This document shows, one piece after another, positions 29,329 through 37,923 of a stretch of 51,925 bases of DNA. Below the pieces are notes generated by a model. That model did not search any database. It was not told the DNA's origin and was given only the letters and a program-made list of their open reading frames with translations. How positions within the stretch are numbered: the stretch's first letter is position 1; the number at the start of each line of letters is the position of its first letter. The stretch lies in contig JAOZMB010000006.1 in the NCBI GenBank assembly GCA_029934515.1, forward strand, positions 1-51,925, given 5' to 3'. A program made the position numbers and the translations under genes. Source of the stretch: Bacteroidales bacterium (GTDB lineage: Bacteria > Bacteroidota > Bacteroidia > Bacteroidales > JAADGE01).

Positions 29329-32300
29329 ATGAAAAAATCTGTATTTGTTTTATTTTTTGTTTCAATTCTGTTTTCAAGCGGTTTTGCACAAAAAGCACAA
29401 AAAGGGGTGATTGATCTTGGAGCGGAAACCAGCTCAATAGAAATGACTGCTAACAACTATCAAAAGTTGGCTTTGAATTTTACACACGAAAAAATAACAA
29501 GTTTTACTGTGGAGACAAAAGAAGGTATCTTTGACAAAATTGTTATACCTGGCGCAAGATTTATTGGAGAAATAGGAAGTCCTAAATTACCAGCTTATAA
29601 CAAACTTATTGAAATACCTTTCGGTGCAGAAGTAAGTATAAAAGTTATTAATTATTCTGTAAATGAATATAAATTGTCAGACTACGGAATTAATAATAGA
29701 ATTATTCCTACACAGCCAGATGTAAGTAAAAGCGAAAACCCAGCCGATGTAAAATTTCATTACTCTGCCAATAGTTACTCAAAAGGAGAAAATATTGAAT
29801 TTGACCTTGCAAGTGTTGATGTAATGGGTACAATGCGCGGCGCTAGAATAGCTAAATTAACTATTGCTCCAGTAAGTTACAGTCCAAATAGTGGAACAAT
29901 AAAAGTTTACAATAACATTCAGGTTGAAGTTGAATTTAGCGGAAGCGATATATCAAATACAAAATATATTAAACGGTCAACTTACTCTCCATTTTTTCAG
30001 CCTGTTTATAATAAACTTTTAAACAGTAAGAATGTAATAGATGACCATCCCGACTTAACAAAATATCCAGTTAAAATGTTAATCCTCGCAGACCGTATGT
30101 TTGAAGACGCACTACAACCTTACATTGCTTGGAAAACTAAAAAAGGATTTAACGTAATTGTTAATTATACAGATGAAGGTTATTCAAATGTTCAATCAAT
30201 TAAAGACTGGGTACAAATGCACTACGAAGCAGGAACACCAGAAGACCCAGCACCAAGTTTTTGTTTATTTGTCGGTGATGTTGCACAAATACCAGCTTCG
30301 CAAGTTGGTGTAAATTCTGGAAGACAAACAGACCTTTATTATTTCAGTCAGGACGGTGATTATTTTCCTGAAATGTATTATGGTAGATTTTCTGCTAACA
30401 ATTTAGAACAATTGCAGCCTCAAATTGATAAAACTCTTTACCACGAGAGATATGAATTTGAAGACCCTACTTATCTTGATGATGTTACTCTTATTGCAGG
30501 AGAAGACGGTTCTTGGAACCCAAAGGTTGGACAACCTACTGTTCAATACGGAACAGAAAATTACTTTAATGCTGAACACAATTTTGTTAATGTAAATGAT
30601 TATTTGAACTCATACTCTGGTTGTTACGATAATGAAAGAATTTCAGTATCATTTATTAATTATACAGCACATTGTAATGAAACAATGTGGGGAGGTCCAA
30701 GTCTTTCTATTTCTGATGTTAATGCGTTCACAAATACAAACAAATATCCTCTTGCTGTTGGTAACTGTTGTATGTCGGCAGATTTCGGATATGGTGAATG
30801 TATAGGCGAAGCTTGGATGCGTGCCGAAAACAAAGGTGCTGTTGCTTATATAGGTTCTTCGCCGTCAAGTTATTGGTTTGAAGATTTTTACTGGGCAGTA
30901 GGTGCATTTCCCATTGTTGGAGATAATAATGGTTATGTTCCTACTTTTGAGGAAACAACACTTGGCGTTTATGATGCAATGTTTGTCAGTGATTACGTTA
31001 CAGTTGATGCAACAGTTTTTCTTGGTAACCTTGTCGTAACAGAGGTCGAAGCAGAAGGCTATCCAGCACATTCAAATCCTCTTTATTATTGGGAAGCATA
31101 CAATTGCTTAGGTGACCCGTCACTTGTTCCTTACCGTACACAAGGCGAAATAAATGAAGTCTCTCACATGCCTACAATTCCAATAGGTGTTACTATTTAC
31201 GAGGTTACAGCTGAACCCGGTTCTTATGTAGCTATTTCAAAAGACGGTATTTTACACGGTGTTGCACTTGTTGATGAAAGCGGTGTTGCAGAAGTTCAAA
31301 TAGAACCAGTCACTTCTGGAGGTGATGTAGATATAGTTGTTACAAAACCACAATACCAACCTTATATGGTAGTTGTTCAAGCGGCTTCTCTTGATGAAGC
31401 TTATTTAACTGTTTCCGGATACACAAATACAATTGATTTCGGACAAACGGAGAATATTGATTTAACAATAGAAAATGTAGGCTCAGAAGACGCAACAGAT
31501 GTCTCAGTTACGGTTTCAACAATAGACGAAAATGCAAACTTTACAAATGAAACTTATTATTTCGGAACAATAGCAGCAGGAGCATCGGCTGTTTCAACAG
31601 AAGTATTTACACTTACTGTTAGCAATGAAATAGAAGACCAATATCAGGTAAGTATTGATATTGAAATCACAGGTAACGGAAAAACATTATGGGAACAAAC
31701 AAAATCTGTTACAGTTAATGCACCAGTATTAGAAGTAGCACTTGACGGAATTAATGACAACTCAGATGGAGTTACATTTATGTCAAATCCTGTAATAACT
31801 GTTGATACAGATGAAAATTACTCTTATGATATATCGGTTGAAGGAAATACTGGAAACGGAAACGGATTATTGGATGCCGGAGAAACAGTAGGTATTACAG
31901 TTAATGCAACAAACAACGGTCATGCAAGTTCTTATCCAGTAACATGCACACTTACAACGACAAGTCCTGAATATGTTACAGTTAATTCTGGTGAAATAAA
32001 TCTTGGTGTGATTGCAGTTGATCAAATATTACCAGCATTGTTTAGTATATCTGTTGATGAAAGCACACCTGTGGGAACAGTTGTTGAAATTATTGTTACT
32101 CTCGTGAGCGGTCAACATTCAGAGGAAATTGTTTATAACCTTGCTGTTGGATTACAAATTGAAGACTTCGAAACAGGCGACTTCACTGCTTATCCTTGGG
32201 AAATGAGTGGTGATGCTGATTGGACAATTGAAGACTCCGAAGTACACGAAGGTGCATATTCTGCTAAGTCGGGTTCTATTGATCATGACCAAACTTCTGA

Positions 32301-33018
32301 AATGTCAGTAAGTATTAATGTTGTAGCTGATAGCGAAATTACTTTCTGGAACAAAGTATCTTCTGAAGGCAGTTATGATTATTTAAAATTTTATATTGAC
32401 AATAACTTGATAGAAGATTGGAGTGGCGAATTAGAATGGGATGAACAAACTTATACAATAACAGCTGGAGTACATACACTAAAATGGACTTACGAAAAAG
32501 ACGGCTCTGTTTCAAACGAACCTGACTGTGCATGGATTGATTATATAATATTTCCCGGACATACAACGGCAAAAGGAACTCGTTCTATATCAATTACAGG
32601 TTTAACATTGCCAACATGGCTGACACTTACAGACAACGGAGACGGAACAGGTAATTTAAGCGGAACAGCTCCAGCAAATGCAGAGCTTTTTGATGTTGTA
32701 TTACAAGCACAAGACGGTGGTGCATCTGTTAATCAGGAATTTACAATTTCTGTTAGAGATTATAATTCTGTTGGTAATTTGGAAAAAAGTATTAAAATAT
32801 TCCCAAATCCAAATAAGGGAACATTTTTAATTAATTCAAATGGAGTAAACGAAGAACTAAATATTGAAATATACAGTATTAGCGGACAACTTATTTATAA
32901 AAATATTAGCAGTAATAATGTAATTAGTGTTGATATGAACGATGAAGCAAAAGGTGTATATCTAATAAAAATTACTTCGGGAAAAGAGGTTTATAACAGC
33001 AAAATTATACTTAAATAA
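29329..33018 (+). CDS. Lysine-gingipain-like C25 cysteine protease, T9SS-secreted
   Basis: The 1229-residue product has a signal peptide (KKSVFVLFFVSILFSSGFA) with Gln at +1, a C25 propeptide region (about 20-225), a catalytic domain, an Ig-like domain (SYVAISKDGILHGVALVDES), CARDB-like repeats, a jelly-roll/adhesin-like domain (EDFETGDFTAYPWEMSGD ... CAWIDYIIFPG), a putative-Ig block (GDGTGNLSGTAP) and a type A T9SS sorting domain (IKIFPNPNKGTFLI ... GVYLIKI). The catalytic His is His448 in NYTAHCNETMW and the Cys is Cys481 in AVGNCCMSADF. IGSSPSSYWFEDFYW and HYYWEAY-like LYYWEAYNCLGDPSLVPYR resemble Kgp of Porphyromonas strongly. Thr446 and Asp519 match the residues known to set Lys preference in Kgp. 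Expected location: outer surface. Confidence 0.92.
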   Translation: MKKSVFVLFFVSILFSSGFAQKAQKGVIDLGAETSSIEMTANNYQKLALNFTHEKITSFTVETKEGIFDKIVIPGARFIGEIGSPKLPAYNKLIEIPFGAEVSIKVINYSVNEYKLSDYGINNRIIPTQPDVSKSENPADVKFHYSANSYSKGENIEFDLASVDVMGTMRGARIAKLTIAPVSYSPNSGTIKVYNNIQVEVEFSGSDISNTKYIKRSTYSPFFQPVYNKLLNSKNVIDDHPDLTKYPVKMLILADRMFEDALQPYIAWKTKKGFNVIVNYTDEGYSNVQSIKDWVQMHYEAGTPEDPAPSFCLFVGDVAQIPASQVGVNSGRQTDLYYFSQDGDYFPEMYYGRFSANNLEQLQPQIDKTLYHERYEFEDPTYLDDVTLIAGEDGSWNPKVGQPTVQYGTENYFNAEHNFVNVNDYLNSYSGCYDNERISVSFINYTAHCNETMWGGPSLSISDVNAFTNTNKYPLAVGNCCMSADFGYGECIGEAWMRAENKGAVAYIGSSPSSYWFEDFYWAVGAFPIVGDNNGYVPTFEETTLGVYDAMFVSDYVTVDATVFLGNLVVTEVEAEGYPAHSNPLYYWEAYNCLGDPSLVPYRTQGEINEVSHMPTIPIGVTIYEVTAEPGSYVAISKDGILHGVALVDESGVAEVQIEPVTSGGDVDIVVTKPQYQPYMVVVQAASLDEAYLTVSGYTNTIDFGQTENIDLTIENVGSEDATDVSVTVSTIDENANFTNETYYFGTIAAGASAVSTEVFTLTVSNEIEDQYQVSIDIEITGNGKTLWEQTKSVTVNAPVLEVALDGINDNSDGVTFMSNPVITVDTDENYSYDISVEGNTGNGNGLLDAGETVGITVNATNNGHASSYPVTCTLTTTSPEYVTVNSGEINLGVIAVDQILPALFSISVDESTPVGTVVEIIVTLVSGQHSEEIVYNLAVGLQIEDFETGDFTAYPWEMSGDADWTIEDSEVHEGAYSAKSGSIDHDQTSEMSVSINVVADSEITFWNKVSSEGSYDYLKFYIDNNLIEDWSGELEWDEQTYTITAGVHTLKWTYEKDGSVSNEPDCAWIDYIIFPGHTTAKGTRSISITGLTLPTWLTLTDNGDGTGNLSGTAPANAELFDVVLQAQDGGASVNQEFTISVRDYNSVGNLEKSIKIFPNPNKGTFLINSNGVNEELNIEIYSISGQLIYKNISSNNVISVDMNDEAKGVYLIKITSGKEVYNSKIILK

Positions 33019-33035
33019 TATACAAGAATTTATAA

Positions 33036-33080
33036 AACACTCTAAAATGTTGTCGAAAGATAGCATTAGGGTGTTTTTTT
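33036..33080 (+). terminator. Intrinsic terminator between the two protease genes
   Basis: AACACTCTAA (33036-33045) pairs with TTAGGGTGTT (33066-33075) with one T-G pair, and a T-run follows. It suggests the two proteases are transcribed separately. Confidence 0.7.
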
Positions 33081-33122
33081 CTTTATTATAAATATACATA
33101 AATTTAATTTAAATAAAATTCC

Positions 33123-36100
33123 ATGAAAAAATCATTTTTACTGTTTATAACAGTTATCATTTTATCAGTATTTACAGCTTTTTCCCAAAAGCAAACGATT
33201 ACATATACAGATAGTTGGGGACAAGAAGGATATACATTAATTAGTTCAAAGAGTTCTGGTGTTGAGGTAAATTATTCTATAAATGAGTTTTCTTTGAAAA
33301 ATGCGGAGATTAAGGGGGAGATGATGCAAAATATTGAATTATCTGGAAATTTTCTTTTTAATAATGAAGGAATGCCAGACCTTCCCGGCGGTGGTAAATA
33401 CATTGCTTTGCCTGAAGGAGCTGAGGTTGTGTTAAATATCAGTGATTTTAAGACAGAAAAATATCAAAATATTAATATGGCTCCAGCGCCAAGAATACCT
33501 TTCGATACAGAAGACGGCGAATTGGAATTTAATAAAAATACACAGGTTTATTCCGAAAATAAATTCTATCCAGAAAACCCTGTTAATATTTCAGAAATTA
33601 CTCAAATAAGAGGAGTCGATGTGGTAATGCTTGGGATTACACCTTTTCAATATAATCCTGTTACAAAAGAGCTTATAGTATATAAAGATATTAAAATTGA
33701 GCTTGAATTTAAAAATGGAACAGGACAGTTTGGTGATAATCGTTTAAGAAGCCGATGGTGGGATCCTATTTTACAAGACGCACTTTTAAATTATTCTTCG
33801 TTACCGAAAATTGATTATAAAGCAAAAGCAAAAAATACAAAAGACGATGAATTTGAATATGTTATAATAACACTTGATGACGATACTTTTGTTCAATGGG
33901 CTGATTCAATAGCAGAATTTCGCAGACAACAGGGAGTATCTACAGGAGTTTTTACGATAACAGAAGTAGGAGGGAATACTGTAAATGCAATTGAATCGTG
34001 GGTAGATAATGCCTACGCAAACTGGGAAACACCGCCAGTGGCTGTTCTTTTGCTTGCCGATTATGGAAACGGAACTTCTGGTATTACTTCACAATCTTAT
34101 CCGCATCCTTATTCGGGAACTTTTATTACTGATAACAAATACGCAGATTATGACAATGATGATTTACCAGATATTGCTTTTGCAAGAATTGCAGCAAACA
34201 ACGAAACACAATTACAGGTAATGATTGAAAAAGATTTGAACTACGAAAGAAACCCTCCAACAAGTGAAAATTTTTATAATAATCCTATTACAGCACTCGG
34301 TTGGCAGACAGAACGTTGGTTTCAGATTTGTTCGGAAGTAATAGGTGGTTTCTGGAACAGTCTTGGCAAAGAAACGGTTCGTATAAATGCTGTTTATTCT
34401 GGAAATCCAAATTCAGACCCATGGTCAACTGCAACAAATACGTCAGCAGTTATAAATTATTTCGGACCAAACGGACTTGAATATATTCCAGCATCGCCTT
34501 CAGCACTTGGCGGTTGGACTGGCGGAAACGCTTCGGCTGTAAATAATGCCTTAAATTCAGGAGCATTTATGCTTCAACACAGAGACCACGGAATGGAAAC
34601 AGGATGGGGAGAACCATCTTATGTTAATTCAAATATAAACTCACTTACAAACACAGACCTTTCGTTTATAATGTCAATTAACTGTCTCACTGGACAATTT
34701 GATTACGGTTCTGAATCATTTGCCGAAAAATTCCAGAGACACACAGCAGGAGGAGAAGGAGCTGGCGCACTTGGTATTATTGCGGCAACTCAGGTATCTT
34801 ATTCGTTTGTAAACGATACTTATGTTTGGGGAGCTTATGATAATATGTGGCCAGAGTTTATGCCAGATGAAATTGCAAATCCTGAAAGTAGAATGATTAT
34901 GCCAGCATTTGCGAATGTAGCAGGAAAAAATTTCTTATATCAATCGGGCTGGCCTTATAATACTGATAATAAACAAATAACATACAGATTATTCCATCAC
35001 CATGGCGATGCTTTTATGAATGTTTATTCCGAAGTTCCACAGGAATTGATTGTTGAATGTAATGAAGTGCATATTTATGGTACAACTGATTTTGAAGTAA
35101 CAACAGATGAAGATGCTTTTTTGTCGTTAACTTATTTTAACGAAGAAACAGGACAAACAGAAATAATTGCAGTAGTAGAAAGTGACGGAACAGAATCTGT
35201 ATTAAGCATGGATAATTGTCCAGAAGTGGAAACTATTTTACTTCTAACAATTACAAAACAAAATTATTACAGATACACAAAAGAAATTCTTGTTATCTCT
35301 CCAGCCGGTCCTTATGTTATTGTAAATGATTTTAATAATTCTGTTGATTACGGTCAAGCCGTTAATATGAATATTAGTGTTAAAAATGTTGGAACAGAAA
35401 CAGCAAATGATGTAAATTTGACTATATCGACAACAGATGAGAATGTAGTTATTACAAACGGAACTTTTAGTTATGGTGATATTGTTGCTGGAGGAATAGG
35501 AACTGCAAATGATGCCTTCACTGTTACTGTAAGTGATAACCTTGAAGACCAATATAAAGTAGCTATTGATATTGAGATAACATCGGGCAACAAAACTCTC
35601 TGGGAACAAACAAAAAGAATTACTGTAAATGCTCCTGTGCTGGAAGTAAATTTTGATAATGTTGTTGATAGTTTGGGTAAAGTTAGTTTCATTTCGGCTC
35701 CTGAAACAACTGTTATAAATACAAATGATTATTTGTACGAGATAACAACGGAAGAAATAATAGGAAACGAAAACGGTATGCTGGATCCAGGTGAAACAGT
35801 TTGTGTAATAATGAATGCCGCAAACAATGGACATGCAACATCTTTGCCAGCAACATGTACGCTCACAACTACGCACCCTGAATATGTAACTCTTAATTCG
35901 GATACAATGAATATAGAAGCAATTGAAGTTGGCGAATCGTTGCCTGCCGAATTTAGTATTTCTGTTGATGAGAACACTCCAATAGGAACTTTTGTTGAGA
36001 TAATATTTACATTTGTAAGTGGAGAATACGAAGTAACATTACCTGTTAATCTTGCAGTTGGTTTACAGGTAGAAGATTTTGAAACAGGTGACTTCTCTGC

Positions 36101-36929
36101 TTATGCATGGTCACATGGAGGAAATTCGGATTGGACAATTGTAGATACAGAGGTAAACGGAGGAATATATTCTGCAAAATCCGGAAGTATTAGTCATAAT
36201 CAAACAAGTGAATTATCTATTACAATTGATGTTACATCCAACAGTGAAATATCATTTTGGAGTAAAATTTCATCTGAGCCTTCTTATGATTTTTTGAAGT
36301 TTTATATTGATGGTTCAATGCTTGACCAGTGGAGTGGAACAGAAGAATGGGCTGAACATATTTATGATGTCTCCGAGGGCGTACATACTTTAAAATGGTC
36401 TTATGAAAAAGACGGTTCTGTTTCAGGCGACGAAGATTGTGCATGGATTGATGATATTATATTCCCTGGACATATTACAGCAAAAGGAACTCGTTCTGTT
36501 ACAATTACGGTACCAACATGTCCAGAATGGTTAGAGCTAATTGACAACGGAGACGGAACAGGAACATTAAGTGGTACGGCTCCTCTCGAAGCTGGTGATT
36601 TTGATGTAGTATTACAAGCCGAAGGCGAGGGCGACCCTACTGTTCAGGAATTTACTATTTCTGTCGGTGGACTATCTGTTAAAGATTTGAACAACGATAT
36701 TAAAATATTTCCTAACCCAAATAAAGGGACATTTATGATTAGTTCAAACAAATCAAAAGAAGAACTAAGCGTAGAAATATATAATACAGCTGGTCAAATT
36801 ATTTATAAAAATGTAAGTAAAAAAGACGGTAATCTTAGTGTTGATATAAGCGATAAAGCAAAAGGTGTTTATTTTATAAAAATTACTTCAAATGATAAAA
36901 TTTATAACAGTAAAATATCAATTAAATAA
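33123..36929 (+). CDS. Second C25-family cysteine protease, T9SS-secreted
   Basis: The 1268-residue product has a signal peptide (KKSFLLFITVIILSVFTAFS) with Gln at +1 and a propeptide (about 20-225). The catalytic domain carries FMLQHRDHGMETGWGEPSYV and MSINCLTGQFDYGSESFAE. His489 and Cys521 are the probable dyad; His486 is a nearby alternative. The order of parts is then the same as in the neighbour: Ig/CARDB-like segment (NNSVDYGQAVNMNISVKNVG), jelly-roll domain (EDFETGDFSAYAWSHGG), GDGTGTLSGTAP and a type A T9SS sorting domain (IKIFPNPNKGTFMISSN). The catalytic half is much less similar to the first protease than the C-terminal half. The Kgp Lys-specificity Asp is not recognisable here, so its specificity probably differs. 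Confidence 0.9.
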   Translation: MKKSFLLFITVIILSVFTAFSQKQTITYTDSWGQEGYTLISSKSSGVEVNYSINEFSLKNAEIKGEMMQNIELSGNFLFNNEGMPDLPGGGKYIALPEGAEVVLNISDFKTEKYQNINMAPAPRIPFDTEDGELEFNKNTQVYSENKFYPENPVNISEITQIRGVDVVMLGITPFQYNPVTKELIVYKDIKIELEFKNGTGQFGDNRLRSRWWDPILQDALLNYSSLPKIDYKAKAKNTKDDEFEYVIITLDDDTFVQWADSIAEFRRQQGVSTGVFTITEVGGNTVNAIESWVDNAYANWETPPVAVLLLADYGNGTSGITSQSYPHPYSGTFITDNKYADYDNDDLPDIAFARIAANNETQLQVMIEKDLNYERNPPTSENFYNNPITALGWQTERWFQICSEVIGGFWNSLGKETVRINAVYSGNPNSDPWSTATNTSAVINYFGPNGLEYIPASPSALGGWTGGNASAVNNALNSGAFMLQHRDHGMETGWGEPSYVNSNINSLTNTDLSFIMSINCLTGQFDYGSESFAEKFQRHTAGGEGAGALGIIAATQVSYSFVNDTYVWGAYDNMWPEFMPDEIANPESRMIMPAFANVAGKNFLYQSGWPYNTDNKQITYRLFHHHGDAFMNVYSEVPQELIVECNEVHIYGTTDFEVTTDEDAFLSLTYFNEETGQTEIIAVVESDGTESVLSMDNCPEVETILLLTITKQNYYRYTKEILVISPAGPYVIVNDFNNSVDYGQAVNMNISVKNVGTETANDVNLTISTTDENVVITNGTFSYGDIVAGGIGTANDAFTVTVSDNLEDQYKVAIDIEITSGNKTLWEQTKRITVNAPVLEVNFDNVVDSLGKVSFISAPETTVINTNDYLYEITTEEIIGNENGMLDPGETVCVIMNAANNGHATSLPATCTLTTTHPEYVTLNSDTMNIEAIEVGESLPAEFSISVDENTPIGTFVEIIFTFVSGEYEVTLPVNLAVGLQVEDFETGDFSAYAWSHGGNSDWTIVDTEVNGGIYSAKSGSISHNQTSELSITIDVTSNSEISFWSKISSEPSYDFLKFYIDGSMLDQWSGTEEWAEHIYDVSEGVHTLKWSYEKDGSVSGDEDCAWIDDIIFPGHITAKGTRSVTITVPTCPEWLELIDNGDGTGTLSGTAPLEAGDFDVVLQAEGEGDPTVQEFTISVGGLSVKDLNNDIKIFPNPNKGTFMISSNKSKEELSVEIYNTAGQIIYKNVSKKDGNLSVDISDKAKGVYFIKITSNDKIYNSKISIK

Positions 36930-36984
36930 AGAATTATTGAAGTTTTTTTGTGGTTGAGCCATTAAGAAACAAAAATAATCATAT

Positions 36985-37030
36985 AAAAAAATTACCCGAC
37001 ATCTTTTTAAAAGTGTCGGGTAATTTTTTT
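36985..37030. terminator. Bidirectional intrinsic terminator
   Basis: A perfect 17-bp inverted repeat: the arm at 36985-37001 (A-run then ATTACCCGACA) pairs with 37014-37030 (TGTCGGGTAA then a T-run). The A-run on one side and T-run on the other make it work in both directions. It lies between the second protease and the convergent DUF4292 gene. Confidence 0.88.
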
Positions 37031-37043
37031 AAATTATGGATTT

Positions 37044-37883
37044 TCAGTAAATTTTTATTTTCGTATATCTTGGCGATATTTTAAAACTTGGCTTAAATGC
37101 CTTGTCAACAGTAATTTTATTATAAGTAAAATCAAGTGTTATATTTTTATCTCTTTCAACAATTTTTACATCTATACTTTTCGGAAATAATGTATTGTCT
37201 AATTTATAAAAATTTGAGTATTTAATATCCAATTTTCTTTTTTGTCTTGTCATCTCTGACAATATAGATAGAATTTTGTTATTTGTTGATGATATTGATA
37301 CTTCTTGTTTTTCGGTATAATTATTCAAGTTCCTGCTTTTTGAGAGTATATTCTTTCCAGTTACTTTTGATAATTTAAAACCAACAAGTCCACTTCTATA
37401 AGTTTTTTTTGCTGGATATATAAAAAATTCATTTGTTAATATTGCTTGAATTGTTTTATAATCAAGTTTAATATTCAATTGCTTCTCAAAGTATTTATAA
37501 TCTTCTACAAAATATTCTGATTTCATTCTATTTATAAATTTTATACTATCTTTTGTAAGCAACAATCTAGCAAGCTCTATGCCAAGTCCAGGACGAATTG
37601 AAACCCAAATACAAGAATCCTTTTGTATCTTTATAATACCTTTTATTGGCAAATCGCTGTCTCCGTTTTTGTATCTACTCGCAAATTTCATTTCTAAAAA
37701 TTCATATTTTAGATAGCTTTCTTTTAATTTTTTTGTAAAAGTTACTATCTTCATATCTGGATTTGAAGTCATTTCATTTGCTCCTGTGTCCGAGCCATTA
37801 TCAACATCTAAAACTTTCTTTATCAAATTGCAGGAGCTTAATAAAACTGCAATTATAATTACTGTCAAAATTTTTATTCTCAT
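37044..37883 (-). CDS. DUF4292 lipoprotein
   Basis: The 279-residue product begins MRIKILTVIIIAVLLSSC, a clear lipobox, so it should be a lipid-anchored envelope protein. The pattern of a beta-rich core (KFASRYKNGDSDLPIKGIIKIQKDSCIWVSIRPGLGIELARLLLTKDSIKFINR) is that of DUF4292, which resembles the LolA/LolB fold used to carry lipoproteins. The last strands (DKNITLDFTYNKITVDKAFKPSFKI) complete the fold. A LolB-like role is inferred only. It is followed by the bidirectional terminator and probably lies at the end of the ppk1 transcript. Confidence 0.82.
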   Translation of the reverse strand: MRIKILTVIIIAVLLSSCNLIKKVLDVDNGSDTGANEMTSNPDMKIVTFTKKLKESYLKYEFLEMKFASRYKNGDSDLPIKGIIKIQKDSCIWVSIRPGLGIELARLLLTKDSIKFINRMKSEYFVEDYKYFEKQLNIKLDYKTIQAILTNEFFIYPAKKTYRSGLVGFKLSKVTGKNILSKSRNLNNYTEKQEVSISSTNNKILSILSEMTRQKRKLDIKYSNFYKLDNTLFPKSIDVKIVERDKNITLDFTYNKITVDKAFKPSFKISPRYTKIKIY

Positions 37884-37923
37884 TTAATTTAATTATTTAT
37901 TTATTTATAATATATTATGATTT

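Noticed and set aside
35244-35876. 210-codon minus-strand open frame
   Set aside because: It lies wholly inside the second protease gene in antisense, is Cys/Ile/Asn-rich without domain pattern, and reflects codon bias of the real gene.
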